From assembly GCF_017815135.1 (NCBI RefSeq), contig NZ_JAGJCF010000007.1:62001-126000 (forward strand): a DNA stretch of 64,000 nucleotides, written 5' to 3'. The translations under genes and the position numbers were made by a program. Each line of letters opens with the position of its first letter. Positions within the stretch are counted from its first letter, which is position 1. Below are positions 34,924-44,759 of the stretch, in pieces. Under the pieces are notes generated by a model. It was not told the DNA's origin and did not search any database. It saw nothing but the letters and a program-made list of their open reading frames with translations. Source of the DNA: Jiella mangrovi (GTDB lineage: Bacteria; Pseudomonadota; Alphaproteobacteria; Rhizobiales; Rhizobiaceae).

Positions 34924-36311
34924 GCGAGCGGGTGGTCATCGTCGGCGCCGGTCCGGCCGGAATCCGGGCGGCAGAGGTTCTGACGCAGGCCGGTCTGCGT
35001 CCGACGGTCGTCGATGAGGGTATGCGCTGTGGTGGCCAGATCTACCGGCGCCCCCCCGAAGGCTTCACGCGAACGGCGGAAAAGCTCTACGGCTTCGAGG
35101 CGGAAAAGGCGCAGGCCCTCCACGCCAGTTTCGGCCGGATGCTGGCCGAGGAGAGGCTGGCCTATTGTCCGCAGAGCTCGGTTCTTTCGGTTGCCGAGAA
35201 CGGATTGCAGGTTCTGACGGCGGCCGGGCTGCATCATCTGGCCTTCGATCGCCTCATCATCGCCACTGGCGCGACCGAACGCGTGGCGCCGGTTGAAGGA
35301 TGGGAAAGTGCCGGCGTCTACGGCCTTGGGGCGATGCAGATCGCACTGAAGTCGCAGGGCGTGGCGCTGGGGCGGCGGATCGTTCTCGCCGGCTCCGGCC
35401 CGCTTCTGACGCTGGTCGCCGCGCAGCTTCTCGATGCCGGGGCGGATGTCGCCACCGTGCTCGACACCTCTTCGCTGGCGACGCAGATGCGCGGCCTGCC
35501 GCTGATGCTCGCGCGTCCCGGACTCGTCGCGCGCGGCATGGCGATGCGCGCAAGGCTCGGCCGGCGTTACCTTGCTGGCGTCAGGCTCGATCGGATCGAA
35601 ACGTCGCGAGACGGTGTCGAAGCCATCGCATGGAGCCATCGCGGCACCTCCCATCGCACCAAGTGCGACGCGGTCGGCCTTGGCTGGCATCTGCGCTCGG
35701 AGACACAGCTCGCCGGGCTCGCGGGCGCCGATTTCCGCTATGATGACACCTTCGCGCAATGGCTTCCGCAGGCAGACAGCATGGGACGGGCAGGCGACCG
35801 CCTCTATCTTGCCGGCGACGGCCTGCGCCTGCTCGGCGCGGACGGTGCGCAGATCACCGGCCGTCTGGCCGCCAGTGCCTGCCTCAAGGACATGGGCCTC
35901 CCTTTTCCCGACATGCGAGCCGACCTGCGGCGAATGCAGCGCCTCGACCGTTTTGCCGCGGGCCTCAGCCGGGCTTTTCCCTGGCCCGCCGAGGCGGTTC
36001 GCCGCCTCCCCGACGAGGCGGTGGTCTGCCGCTGCGAGAGCGTCACGGCCGGCGCGCTGCGCGAGGCTGTCGATGCCGGCGCCAGCGAGGCGAACCGCGC
36101 GAAGTCGCTCAGCCGGGTCGGCATGGGGCGCTGCCAGGGCCGCTACTGTCAGCTCGCCGGCGCCGAGATCGTCGCTGCCCGCGCCGGTCTCGCCGTTGCG
36201 GCCGTCCGACGCCTGCGCGATCAGGCCCCCGTGCGCCCGGCACCGATCGGCGCGTTGAGTTCGGCCCTTGATCCGACACCCGCCAAGTCGCCGAGCGACG
36301 TCGCTTCCTAG
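34920..36311 (+). CDS. NAD(P)/FAD-dependent oxidoreductase, HcnB/opine oxidase alpha-like, with C-terminal 2Fe-2S domain
   Basis: A 463-residue flavoprotein with an N-terminal FAD loop VVIVGAGPAGIRAAEVL, RCGGQIYRRPP, a second dinucleotide loop IVLAGSGPLLTLVAAQLL (about 156-173), and LAGDGLRLLGADGAQITGRLA. The C terminus (about 365-430) is a BFD-like 2Fe-2S domain: VCRCESVTAG with two cysteines and GRCQGRYCQ with two more. This layout matches alpha subunits of HcnB and D-hydroxyproline/opine dehydrogenases. Together with the 2Fe-2S protein and a DAO-family beta subunit it would send amino acid electrons to the membrane chain. Confidence 0.88.
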   Translation: MSERVVIVGAGPAGIRAAEVLTQAGLRPTVVDEGMRCGGQIYRRPPEGFTRTAEKLYGFEAEKAQALHASFGRMLAEERLAYCPQSSVLSVAENGLQVLTAAGLHHLAFDRLIIATGATERVAPVEGWESAGVYGLGAMQIALKSQGVALGRRIVLAGSGPLLTLVAAQLLDAGADVATVLDTSSLATQMRGLPLMLARPGLVARGMAMRARLGRRYLAGVRLDRIETSRDGVEAIAWSHRGTSHRTKCDAVGLGWHLRSETQLAGLAGADFRYDDTFAQWLPQADSMGRAGDRLYLAGDGLRLLGADGAQITGRLAASACLKDMGLPFPDMRADLRRMQRLDRFAAGLSRAFPWPAEAVRRLPDEAVVCRCESVTAGALREAVDAGASEANRAKSLSRVGMGRCQGRYCQLAGAEIVAARAGLAVAAVRRLRDQAPVRPAPIGALSSALDPTPAKSPSDVAS

Positions 36312-36732
36312 CGCCGTGCGTCCGCATGGACGCACAAAGGACCCGCGATCGCTCTGAAGCTGCGCATCGTGCGACGGAAACGATCACGCCGGCCGGTGCA
36401 TGACAGACCGCATTGGCTGGCCCCGCGCAAGCCACTGGCTTGCATGCCGGCGGAGAAGCATCGATCCGCCCTGCCCGAACGATGTGGCAAGACTTTTCCC
36501 GTCAGTCAGCCGGTCTTAGGGCTCCTGCAGGACGACGTGCCGTCCAGCCTGACGGTTGCAAGTACGATTTTTTCAATCCCTATCCGCATCGCCGTTCGTG
36601 GGGAAACGATTCTTTTAAGTCTGCGTGAGTATATGGACCAGAAGTTCCTTCAGCGCGATCGCTGCGAAGTCGTCGCCGCGGTCGGAAAACCACGATCCTA
36701 GCCGTTCACCAAGTCGGGGCGCGAGTTACTGC
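36312..36732. other. Gap upstream of first chemoreceptor
   Basis: About 420 bp without a credible gene. The last half has AT-richer blocks (GATTTTTTCAATC at about 36565, GATTCTTTTAAG at about 36609) suitable for a chemoreceptor promoter, but no unambiguous consensus. Confidence 0.5.
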
Positions 36733-38634
36733 ATGTTGAAATCCAGTCTATCGGCAAAAGTTTCCGCAATGGTCCTGGGCGCAATTGCCGTTGTGGCGCT
36801 CATTCTCTCGTTCGCCGCCCTGCTCGAAGTGCGGAGTGACGGTTTGCGTCGCGCCGTCGAGCGACAGGAATCCAACATGCGCGTCGCCTGGGACGTGATC
36901 GGCCGCTACGGCGACTGGTTCAAGGTCGATGGCGACAAGATCTATGCCGGCTTCCAGCCGCTCAACGATTTCAACACACCGGTCGATCGGATCAAGGAGC
37001 TGGTCGGTGGAACGGCGACGATCTTCATGCGCGACACGCGCGTGGCGACGAACGTCCTGAAGCCCGACGGCAGCCGCGCCATCGGCACGAAGCTTGCCCC
37101 CGGCCCCGTCTATGACGCGGTGCTGAGGGACGGCAAGCCCTATCGCGGCGAGGCCGACATTCTCGGTACGGAATTCTTCACCGCCTACGACCCGATCAAG
37201 GACAAGTCGGGCCAGACCATCGGCATCCTCTATGTCGGTGTCCCGAAGTCCGAATTTTTCTCATCCGTCGAGGCCCTGGAGATCCGCTTCGGGCTGATCG
37301 CGGTCCTCGTCGCGCTCGTCGTCGGCGGTCTCGCCCTCCTGGTGTCCCGCCGCATGTTCCGGCCGCTCCAGGGCCTGACGCAGACCATCGCCGACGTCGC
37401 CGAAGGGCGCACCGACGGCGAGGTGGAAGGCCTCGACCGGCGTGACGAGATCGGCCGGATGGCCCGGTCGGTAGAGACGCTTCGCCATGCCGTCATCGAC
37501 CAGCAGACGCTGAGGCAGGAAGCCATCGACGCCGCCGCCCAGAAGGAGATCGAGCGCCGTCGCCAGGACGAGATGGGCGAGGAATACGTCAAGGCGCACG
37601 AATTCTTCATGGCAGAGGTGGAATCCGGCTTCGGTCGGCTGGCCGGGGGCGACCTGACCGTGCGTCTCGACAAGCCGTTCTCGTCCGACTACGAGGGCGT
37701 CCGCAAGCACTTCAACGACAGCGTCGCGACACTGGAGACCGCCTTTGCCGAGGTGATGAGCCTGATCGGCTCGAACCGCACGGGCATTTCCGAGATGATC
37801 GTCGCGACCAACGACATCGCCCAGCGCACCGAGCAGCAGGCGGCGAGCCTGGAAGAGACCGTCGCGGCCCTCGGCGAGGTGACCGGCGGCGTCAACCGCA
37901 CGGCCGAAGGCGCCGGCGAAGCACGCCGGACCGCGGAATCGGCCCGCTCCAAGGCGCAGACGGGCGGCGAGATCGTCGCCCAGGCGGTTGCGGCGATGAG
38001 CGAGATCGAGGGATCGTCCCAGCAGATCACCCAGATCATCTCGGTGATCGACGAGATCGCCTTTCAGACCAACCTCCTGGCGCTCAACGCCGGCGTCGAG
38101 GCGGCGCGGGCTGGCGAAGCCGGCAAGGGCTTTGCGGTCGTCGCCCAGGAAGTGCGCGCGCTGGCCCAGCGCTCGGCGGAAGCGGCGAAAGAGATCAAGG
38201 GTCTGATCAGCGCCTCCTCCGGGCAAGTCGAACGCGGCGTCGAGCTGGTGACGGCGTCGGGCAAGTCGCTGGACGAAATCGTCGCCGAGGTCGCGTCGAT
38301 GTCCGAAATCATCGCCCAGATCGCCGACAGTGCGCGGGAGCAGGCGACGAGCCTTCGCGAGGTCTCTAGCGCGGCCGACCAGATGGACAAAGTGACCCAG
38401 CAGAACGCCGCGATGGTGGAAGAGACGACGGCTGCCTGTCAGGCCCTCGGCAACGACACCGAACGCCTCGCCGGCATCGTCGACAAGTTCCAGACACGGG
38501 GCGTCTCGAACGCTCGTTTGCAAGCCCGGAGCGCGGGCCGGCCGGCGAAGCCGAAGACGGTTGCCCAGATGCGCTCTGGCGCCCAGACCGCGCCAAGGCC
38601 GGCCAACGACACCGAGGGCTGGGAAGCGTTCTGA
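36733..38634 (+). CDS. Methyl-accepting chemotaxis protein with single Cache-type sensor and C-terminal tether
   Basis: A 633-residue chemoreceptor. Membrane helix 1 lies at about 8-32 and a periplasmic single-Cache-like sensor at about 35-180 ([29 protein letters not shown]). Membrane helix 2 is at about 188-208, then a HAMP domain with [11 protein letters not shown], a second HAMP-like segment, and the signalling hairpin with the tip sequence [23 protein letters not shown]. It ends in GWEAF, which fits the xWxxF pentapeptide that tethers CheR/CheB methylation enzymes. The ATG at 36733 opens the first membrane helix. The ligand is unknown. Confidence 0.93.
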   Translation: MLKSSLSAKVSAMVLGAIAVVALILSFAALLEVRSDGLRRAVERQESNMRVAWDVIGRYGDWFKVDGDKIYAGFQPLNDFNTPVDRIKELVGGTATIFMRDTRVATNVLKPDGSRAIGTKLAPGPVYDAVLRDGKPYRGEADILGTEFFTAYDPIKDKSGQTIGILYVGVPKSEFFSSVEALEIRFGLIAVLVALVVGGLALLVSRRMFRPLQGLTQTIADVAEGRTDGEVEGLDRRDEIGRMARSVETLRHAVIDQQTLRQEAIDAAAQKEIERRRQDEMGEEYVKAHEFFMAEVESGFGRLAGGDLTVRLDKPFSSDYEGVRKHFNDSVATLETAFAEVMSLIGSNRTGISEMIVATNDIAQRTEQQAASLEETVAALGEVTGGVNRTAEGAGEARRTAESARSKAQTGGEIVAQAVAAMSEIEGSSQQITQIISVIDEIAFQTNLLALNAGVEAARAGEAGKGFAVVAQEVRALAQRSAEAAKEIKGLISASSGQVERGVELVTASGKSLDEIVAEVASMSEIIAQIADSAREQATSLREVSSAADQMDKVTQQNAAMVEETTAACQALGNDTERLAGIVDKFQTRGVSNARLQARSAGRPAKPKTVAQMRSGAQTAPRPANDTEGWEAF

Positions 38635-38756
38635 CGCGATGAGGCCAGCGGCCGGGGAATATCACCCCCGCGCCGCTGGTGAAATAAACAAAGCCCTGCC
38701 CGGCGCGCGAGCCTAGACACCGGGCGCCGGTCAAGGACCGGATAAGGCAAAACACA

Positions 38757-38794
38757 ACAGGACCCGGCGATCCTTGTCGATCGCCGGGTCCTGT
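38757..38794. terminator. Bidirectional terminator hairpin
   Basis: A perfect 16-bp stem (ACAGGACCCGGCGATC and its complement) with a 6-nt loop lies between the convergent chemoreceptor and ClC genes. On the minus strand it is followed by TGTTGTGTTTTG, giving a weak T-run; on the plus strand by CGTTTC. Confidence 0.8.
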
Positions 38795-38798
38795 CGTT

Positions 38799-40607
38799 TC
38801 AGCCGTAGTGGTTGCGCACCAGCGCGTTGGCGATTTCTTCGCGGCCGATGATGCCGGCGATGTTGTCCGGCCTCGGCAGGCCGCGTGTGTCGCCCACGAC
38901 GATCGCATAGCTGCGGCCGCGCCGGTTCATGCGGGTGACCACGGTGTTGAGGTTGTTGCCCGTGGAGGCGATGATGAATTCGCTCGAGGAAATGTCGTCG
39001 AGGGTCTGACGGGAGAAGCGATCCGCCTGATAGGGGATGGTGCCGAAGCGCACGAAGCCGGTGATGCGAGTGCCGTCCGTGGTGATGACCCGGGTCTTGT
39101 GGACCTCGACCTGTTTCAGCGCGTCACTCACCGTTGTCGAGCCGGGCAGGACGACGAAGTCCTTGTACATCACCTCGCTCGCCGAGCGCACGAGGAACAT
39201 GTTGGTGGTGCGGTCGACCGGGATCGGCTTGCCGCGATTGCGCAGCTTGATCGTGTAGATGTCGGCGGTGGTGAGCGCGCGCCGGACACCGATGGCCAGC
39301 GCGACGGACAGAACGAGAGGCAGGATGATCTCGTAGTCGCGGGTCATTTCGAAGATCATCACGATCGCCGTCATCGCCGCCGAGGTGGCGCCGCCGACCA
39401 TGGCGCCCATGCCGATGATGGCGAAGGTCGTCGGCGTGATGCCGGCGCCCGGAAGCAGCACCTCGCCGATCACCCCGACGGCACCGCCCAGCGTCGCGCC
39501 CATGAACAGGCTCGGCGAGAAGATGCCCCCGGATGCGCCGGAGCCGAGGCTGAGGCAGGTGGCGACCAGCTTGCCGACGAACAGCAGAAGCAGGAGCCAG
39601 GCGGTCGACAGGCCGCCATTCAGCACGTCCTGGATCGACGAGTAGCCAACGCTGTAGACGTGGTAGTGGCCGGTGAACAGCATGAAGCCATAGCCGAGCA
39701 GGCCGACGGCGAACATGCCGATGATGTTCTGGAGATAGGGGTTGATTCCCGAATCGTCGAAGACGTCCTCCGCCTTGGCGAGAAGCTTCACGAAAGCCCA
39801 GGCCGCAAGCCCCATGAGAACGCCGAGAAGCGCGGCGAGGACGAGTTCGGCGCCGTTGACGACATGGCCCTGGGCGAGCCCGTCGAACGGCACGACGAAG
39901 GCCGACTCGACACCCATCACCGCCCGGTAGACGTAAGTCGACGTCGCCGTCGCCACGACCACCGGAAGGAATGTGCGGGTCGAGACTTCCGGCAACAGCA
40001 CTTCCGAGGCGAACAGCACGCCGCCGAGCGGCGTGTTGAAGGTCGCGGCGATACCGGCGCCGGCACCGGCCGAAAGAAGCGTGATCTTCTGATGCTGGAC
40101 GAGATTGAGGGCTCTGGCGAAGGTCGAACCGAAGGACGAGCCGATCTGGATGATCGGGCCCTCGCGTCCGACCGAGGCGCCGGTGCCGATCGAGATCGCC
40201 GAAGCGAGCGACTTCACGAGGGCGACGATGCCGCGGACATTGCCGTTCTGGTGATAGATCGCGAACATCACTTCGGGCACGCCGTGGCCCTTGGCCTCCG
40301 GCGCGAAGCTCCGCACCAGCCAGACGACGACGAGGCCGCCGATCACCGGTACGAGGATGATGCCGGCGCCCCATGGGCTCGGCGGCCCGTAGGCATTCGG
40401 ATCGAGATGCAGGGTGAAGATGCCGTAGAAGGCAAGATTGTAGATGACCGCGATCAGATATTTGAAGAAGATCGCCCCGAGGCCCGCCACGATGCCGACG
40501 ACGAGTGACAGGACGAGCATGACTTTCAGCGTCACTTCCCGTTCCGGCGGCGCCTCCGCCCCCGTTGCGTTCGCAGCGGAAGAGACGGGCGGATCGACGA
40601 CGGACAT
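38799..40607 (-). CDS. ClC family chloride channel/transporter with C-terminal CBS domains
   Basis: A 602-residue ClC protein: about 18 membrane helices to residue 450, then a CBS pair (about 465-600). The anion-path motifs are GHGVPEVM (Ser of the usual GSGIP is His here), GREGPIIQ with the gating glutamate E149, GSGASGGIFSPS, and the tyrosine in DIYTIKL. At the position of the internal proton glutamate (E203 of the E. coli protein) it has V203 in FASEV, as in ClC channels rather than H+/Cl- antiporters. So channel-like passive chloride flow is likely, though this is inference. A strong terminator follows the stop. Confidence 0.92.
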   Translation of the reverse strand: MSVVDPPVSSAANATGAEAPPEREVTLKVMLVLSLVVGIVAGLGAIFFKYLIAVIYNLAFYGIFTLHLDPNAYGPPSPWGAGIILVPVIGGLVVVWLVRSFAPEAKGHGVPEVMFAIYHQNGNVRGIVALVKSLASAISIGTGASVGREGPIIQIGSSFGSTFARALNLVQHQKITLLSAGAGAGIAATFNTPLGGVLFASEVLLPEVSTRTFLPVVVATATSTYVYRAVMGVESAFVVPFDGLAQGHVVNGAELVLAALLGVLMGLAAWAFVKLLAKAEDVFDDSGINPYLQNIIGMFAVGLLGYGFMLFTGHYHVYSVGYSSIQDVLNGGLSTAWLLLLLFVGKLVATCLSLGSGASGGIFSPSLFMGATLGGAVGVIGEVLLPGAGITPTTFAIIGMGAMVGGATSAAMTAIVMIFEMTRDYEIILPLVLSVALAIGVRRALTTADIYTIKLRNRGKPIPVDRTTNMFLVRSASEVMYKDFVVLPGSTTVSDALKQVEVHKTRVITTDGTRITGFVRFGTIPYQADRFSRQTLDDISSSEFIIASTGNNLNTVVTRMNRRGRSYAIVVGDTRGLPRPDNIAGIIGREEIANALVRNHYG

Positions 40608-40737
40608 GGGGATGGACTGACTTTTGCAGATAAAATAGCGGGCGGAAGAGCCTTTCTATTTCATCCTTCGCGGCCAAGCGGAAGGGCGCGGCGGAAAAAA
40701 AGCCACATTGCGGCAGATTGTTCCCCCGCATTCGCGC

Positions 40738-41226
40738 TCATTTCGCGAGCCAGGGCGTCAATGCCCGCCCCGTCACGGGGTCGAACTCCGGCACGGCGAG
40801 ACCCGCGACGGTCTTCCCCGCGATTTCGACATCCACCGTCCCCGCCCTCGTGATCGCCCCATTCTGTCCGGGGGGATAAGCGCCGACGACGGCGAAATCG
40901 CCCGTCGCCGACAGCCGCTTGTGGCCGACGCCGGCGGGAATCACCACGATGTCGCCCGGCGTCATCTCGAGGGTCAAGCCGTTCTCGCCCCCGAAGCCGA
41001 CCCTCGCCGAGCCGGAGGCGCAGCCAAGCACTTCGTGTCCCTCGAGGTGATAGTGCCAGTAGTCGAAGATCGTGTAGACCCAGGTCCCCTGCCAGCCATT
41101 TGCGACGAAGCGCCCGGCGATCGTATCGGCGTCGAGACCGGCGAGGACCCCGGAGGCCGCGAGCAAGGGCAGCGGGCTGTTCGGCATGGTATCGTCGGCA
41201 CCGAGGGGATGGGTTTGAAACGTCAT
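40738..41226 (-). CDS. Cupin domain protein
   Basis: A 162-residue protein with a cupin barrel. Cupin motif 1 is WHYHLEGHEVLGCASGSARVGFG (about 57-80, two His and a Glu as candidate metal ligands), and motif 2 is GDIVVIPAGVGHKRLS. The motifs are about 17 residues apart, a standard cupin gap. The ATG at 41226 is used; the frame is open 25 codons upstream. The segment FDYWHYH before motif 1 fits small stress or sugar-binding cupins, but I cannot assign a substrate. It lies upstream of clc on the same strand, 130 bp apart. Confidence 0.85.
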   Translation of the reverse strand: MTFQTHPLGADDTMPNSPLPLLAASGVLAGLDADTIAGRFVANGWQGTWVYTIFDYWHYHLEGHEVLGCASGSARVGFGGENGLTLEMTPGDIVVIPAGVGHKRLSATGDFAVVGAYPPGQNGAITRAGTVDVEIAGKTVAGLAVPEFDPVTGRALTPWLAK

Positions 41227-41727
41227 GAGCAGTTTCGCCTTGTTCGCTCGCGGCGGCCCCGCCGCCACTGATCCATCTGCGGCACAGCGGCCTCGCCGCA
41301 AGGGTCGGCGGGTTCTCCAGCGTTTCAGCCGCTAGCACCTCTGACCACTGGTTGCGGGCTACCTCTGGCTAATCTGGCGAGCGATCGAAGCGGTTTCACC
41401 GCCCGAATGGCGCGATGGCGCTTGGTCGCCATCACCCACAAGCCACGCACGCGCATGTCCAACGCTTACAGCGCCGGTCAGAGCTGCGGAGTGCGTTTCT
41501 TATCGGATCTTTAAGGGAAAAAGGGTTCTCATCGTGTGGAAGCACAGCTTTGCCGAATGTCTTGCCATGGGGCCTCGGCGAGTTGTTCTGCAAGCCTTAC
41601 GATAGAAATCGGATTCTTACTCGAAACAGCTTGAACTCGCCACGGCCCGGGCGGTCGTTGTTTCGACAAGCCCCTCCACGGTTGCAACCGGCGTGCCGCA
41701 GCGCAGCCAACACATCGGAATGACGCA
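41227..41727. other. Gap between cupin and second chemoreceptor
   Basis: About 500 bp with divergent promoters expected at both ends. I see no gene, repeat or firm promoter boxes; AT-richer spots lie at about 41495-41535 and 41600-41635. Confidence 0.5.
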
Positions 41728-44253
41728 ATGAATGCTTCGACCGCGAAACGCCATCCCTCACTGCGGATGAATTCCATCGGCGTGAAGGCCGGCGCGGCGA
41801 TGGCGGCCTTGGCACTCGTCGTCCTGGCGATCGGCGGTGTCGGCCTCAGCGGCATTCGGACCTTGAGCGGCGCGGTCTTTCAGAGCGAGAGCACGTCCAG
41901 CGTTCTCATCGCCATCAACAAGGCGGGCGGATCGGTCTCGGAATATCTGCTGCAGAAGGATCCCGCCCATATCGAAGCGGCGACCTCGACACTCGACGCG
42001 GCCCGGGACAGCATCGAGTCCCTCAAGATCGCGCCGGAAGCCCGCGACGCTTTGGCGAGCGATTTCGACGAGATGAGCAAGGCGATCACCGGTCTTGCCA
42101 GTGCGAACGAGACCGTCGAAGCGGCCAAGCAGACCTTCATGTCGCGCGCGGACGCGCTGCTCACCAGCGCGGCCAAGGGCGAAAACCAGGGGGCGGAGGC
42201 CGCCAAGGTCGCCGAGCGCCAGTCCACCCAGGCCATCGTCGGTCTCGAAGCCATGCGCAAGCTGACCTATGATGCCGGACGCTTCGAGGGTCTGGCCCGC
42301 GAGCTTCAGCTCGCGCTTGTCGGCCAACCCGCAGATGGCACGGCGCCCGCCTCGGCGGCGGTCAGAACGCTCGCCGAACAGGCGAAGGTGCCGCTCAAGG
42401 GCATCATCGATCTCGGCGGATCACCCGATCTTCAGCCGATCGTTGTCAGGATCAGCCAGTCCTTCGACGCGATCGAAACGACGCTCGGCAATGCCGGCCT
42501 CCTGTCTTCCTCCGATCGGGCGCGCCTTCTGCAGCTCGCCGAAGCCTCGGCGCTCGCCACGAAAGAACTGGCTGAGGAGCTCGGCACGATGGCCGAGGCG
42601 CAACTTGCGATCAAGGACGAGAAAAACAACGAGCGATCCAAGGCGCGGGTCTTTGCCGGTCTCGCCGGCAACTTCGCCAAGATCATCAACAACGCCGTCA
42701 GCGACGCGCAGCGTTATCTCGTTCGGCCCTCGGACGAGATTTCCGATCAGGTCATGGCGCAACTCGACAAGTCCGCAGGCTTCGCCAAGATCCTCTCGCG
42801 CCAGGGAGACATCGATCTCGGCGGCGGCGTGGAAGAGCTGAAGCAGAGCTTCGCCGCGATGACCGCAGCGCTCGCCGCCTTCGAACGCCAGGCCGTCGTC
42901 GTCGGCGACGCGTCTCACAAGGTCTCCGAAACCGTCGTCTCGGTCGCAGGCAAGACGACGAAGCAGGCCCAGGTCAAGAGCGAGCAGAGCAGCCTGTTGA
43001 TGTGGGGCGCGGGCCTCACCTGCCTGCTCCTGACGGCCGCGATCGCCTATCTTCTGGTGCGCTCGATCGCCCGGCCGATCGCCGACATCACCCAGTCGAT
43101 GTTGCGCCTCGCCGGCGGCGACACCACGATCGACAGCACCTTTGCCGATCGCAAGGACGAGATCGGCGGCATGGCGCGTTCCCTCAGCGTCTTCCAGAAG
43201 ACCGGCCAGGCCAAGCTCGAGGCCGAAGCCGAAGCCGCGCGGCAGCGCGAGGCGGCCGAGGAAGAACGCCGGCGCGCCGAACGCGAGCAGGCCGCCGAGG
43301 CACGCTCCCTCGACCAGGCCTTCGCGGCGATCTCGGCCGGCCTCAATGCTCTTTCGCAAGGCGATCTCACCGCCCGGGTCGGCAAGGTCGACGCGAAATA
43401 CGAACCCATCCGCGAGCGATTCAACGCCTCCGTGGCAGCCCTCGAGGCGACCATCGGCTCGGCCGTGATCGCGACCAGACGCATCCGTACGGGTCTTTCG
43501 GAAATCTCCGCCGCGTCGGTGGAGCTGGCCCGGCGCACGGAGCGTCAGGCGGCCAATCTCGAAGAAACCGTCGCCGCCCTGTCAGAGGTGACCGAAGCGT
43601 CCACCCGCACCGCCGAAGGCGCCCGCAAGGCGCAGCTTTCCGCCGACGATGCGCAGAAGACGGCTCAGGAAGGCGGCACGGTCGTCGCCGAGGCGATCGG
43701 CGCCATGCGCGAGATCGAGGCCTCGTCCGAGGCGATCGACCAGATCATCGGTCTGATCGACGACATCGCCTTTCAGACCAATCTTCTTGCCCTCAATGCC
43801 GGGGTCGAGGCGGCAAGGGCCGGCGCCGCAGGACAAGGCTTTGCCGTGGTCGCCCATGAGGTGCGCGAACTGTCCCAACGCTCGGCTTCGGCGGCCAAGG
43901 AAATCCGCAGCCTCATCTCCACTTCGCGCCAGCAGGTCGGTGTCGGTGTCGAGCGCGTCACCGCGTCCGGAAAGGTTCTGGACAGGATCGTCGCCGAGGT
44001 CAGCGCGATGGCCGAAGTCATTCGGGTCATCGCCGCGGACGCCCGCGATCAGTCGGTGTCCCTTCGCGAGGTTTCCACCGCCGGCGATCAGATGGATGCC
44101 GTGACCCAGGAGAGCGCGGCCATGGTGGAAGAGACCACGGAAGCCTGCCGGAGCCTCGAGGCGGAGACCGCCGAGCTCGACGCCTCGATGCAGCGCTTTA
44201 GGGCGGAATGCCGGACGCCGGATACGGACTATGGCTATGGGCAGGCGGCGTAA
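41728..44253 (+). CDS. Methyl-accepting chemotaxis protein with long helical sensor
   Basis: An 841-residue chemoreceptor. Membrane helix 1 is at about 20-42; a long periplasmic helical region of about 375 residues follows (no Cache fold visible), resembling helical bimodular or extended four-helix sensors. Membrane helix 2 is at about 428-448, then HAMP with [16 protein letters not shown] charged coiled coil rich in Glu/Ala/Arg comes next, followed by a signalling hairpin with tip [22 protein letters not shown]. It ends YGYGQAA, without the WxxF tether present in the receptor at 36.7 kb. The two receptors have similar signalling tips and flank clc and the cupin gene. Confidence 0.93.
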   Translation: MNASTAKRHPSLRMNSIGVKAGAAMAALALVVLAIGGVGLSGIRTLSGAVFQSESTSSVLIAINKAGGSVSEYLLQKDPAHIEAATSTLDAARDSIESLKIAPEARDALASDFDEMSKAITGLASANETVEAAKQTFMSRADALLTSAAKGENQGAEAAKVAERQSTQAIVGLEAMRKLTYDAGRFEGLARELQLALVGQPADGTAPASAAVRTLAEQAKVPLKGIIDLGGSPDLQPIVVRISQSFDAIETTLGNAGLLSSSDRARLLQLAEASALATKELAEELGTMAEAQLAIKDEKNNERSKARVFAGLAGNFAKIINNAVSDAQRYLVRPSDEISDQVMAQLDKSAGFAKILSRQGDIDLGGGVEELKQSFAAMTAALAAFERQAVVVGDASHKVSETVVSVAGKTTKQAQVKSEQSSLLMWGAGLTCLLLTAAIAYLLVRSIARPIADITQSMLRLAGGDTTIDSTFADRKDEIGGMARSLSVFQKTGQAKLEAEAEAARQREAAEEERRRAEREQAAEARSLDQAFAAISAGLNALSQGDLTARVGKVDAKYEPIRERFNASVAALEATIGSAVIATRRIRTGLSEISAASVELARRTERQAANLEETVAALSEVTEASTRTAEGARKAQLSADDAQKTAQEGGTVVAEAIGAMREIEASSEAIDQIIGLIDDIAFQTNLLALNAGVEAARAGAAGQGFAVVAHEVRELSQRSASAAKEIRSLISTSRQQVGVGVERVTASGKVLDRIVAEVSAMAEVIRVIAADARDQSVSLREVSTAGDQMDAVTQESAAMVEETTEACRSLEAETAELDASMQRFRAECRTPDTDYGYGQAA

Positions 44254-44759
44254 GGATTGCCGCGCAGCCTGCCGTCACCGTGACACGCGCGGCGCTTCGA
44301 AGCGATCGTGTGGGCGGGGCGCATAGTGAGACATCCGTCGCACAGACCCAATCTTCGCGAAACGACAGGGCTCATACTGCTCCAGCATCGGCCCGAAAAT
44401 CGGAATCGATTGTCGGAAAGCACGGTGCGGTGATTCAATAAGGAAGAGCGTCCTTTGTCCGTCTATTTCGTGTACACGACACGATCCTCGAAGGCCGGCC
44501 ACGGCTTGATCGAGAAGGCGCGACATTCGACGCTTCGTCATTCTCGGGCACCGTCCCGAGAATCCAGAAACGCTTGACACATCAAAATCTTAACCGGTGC
44601 ACTGGATGCTCGGGACGGGGCCCGAGCATGACGAGCGCGTGAAAAGCGGACGCCTGATCTCAAAGTGTCAGGCACTCGATATGCGACGTTCGACGAGAAT
44701 GTCGTGCACACTGGCGCCCATTCCGACGCACGGCGCTCCAGGCTGACGCGGCCAGGCTT
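44254..44759. other. Long gap between convergent genes, containing repeats and a palindrome
   Basis: About 500 bp between the stops of the second chemoreceptor and ppx. It holds a GTCAC-C-GTGAC hairpin inside GCCGCGC/GCGCGGC arms (44259-44293) after the receptor, a perfect 12-bp palindrome TCGTGTACACGA (44468-44479) and the inverted repeat pair listed separately. No convincing gene. Confidence 0.6.
44536..44633. repeat. Pair of inverted palindromic intergenic repeats
   Basis: Two 30-nt copies of one element face each other: 44536-44565 on plus and 44604-44633 on minus. Each is CGTCAT, a 9-bp stem with a 6-nt loop, ending ATCC. They agree at 27 of 30 positions, and two of the three changes are a compensating T-A to G-C swap in the stem, so the hairpin is conserved. 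A related pair lies at 54164-54303. Confidence 0.8.

Noticed and set aside
36556-41603. Shared TGCAAG..TACGAT motif before both chemoreceptors
   Set aside because: The two halves are spaced differently (0 and 3 bases), so a common site is not convincing.
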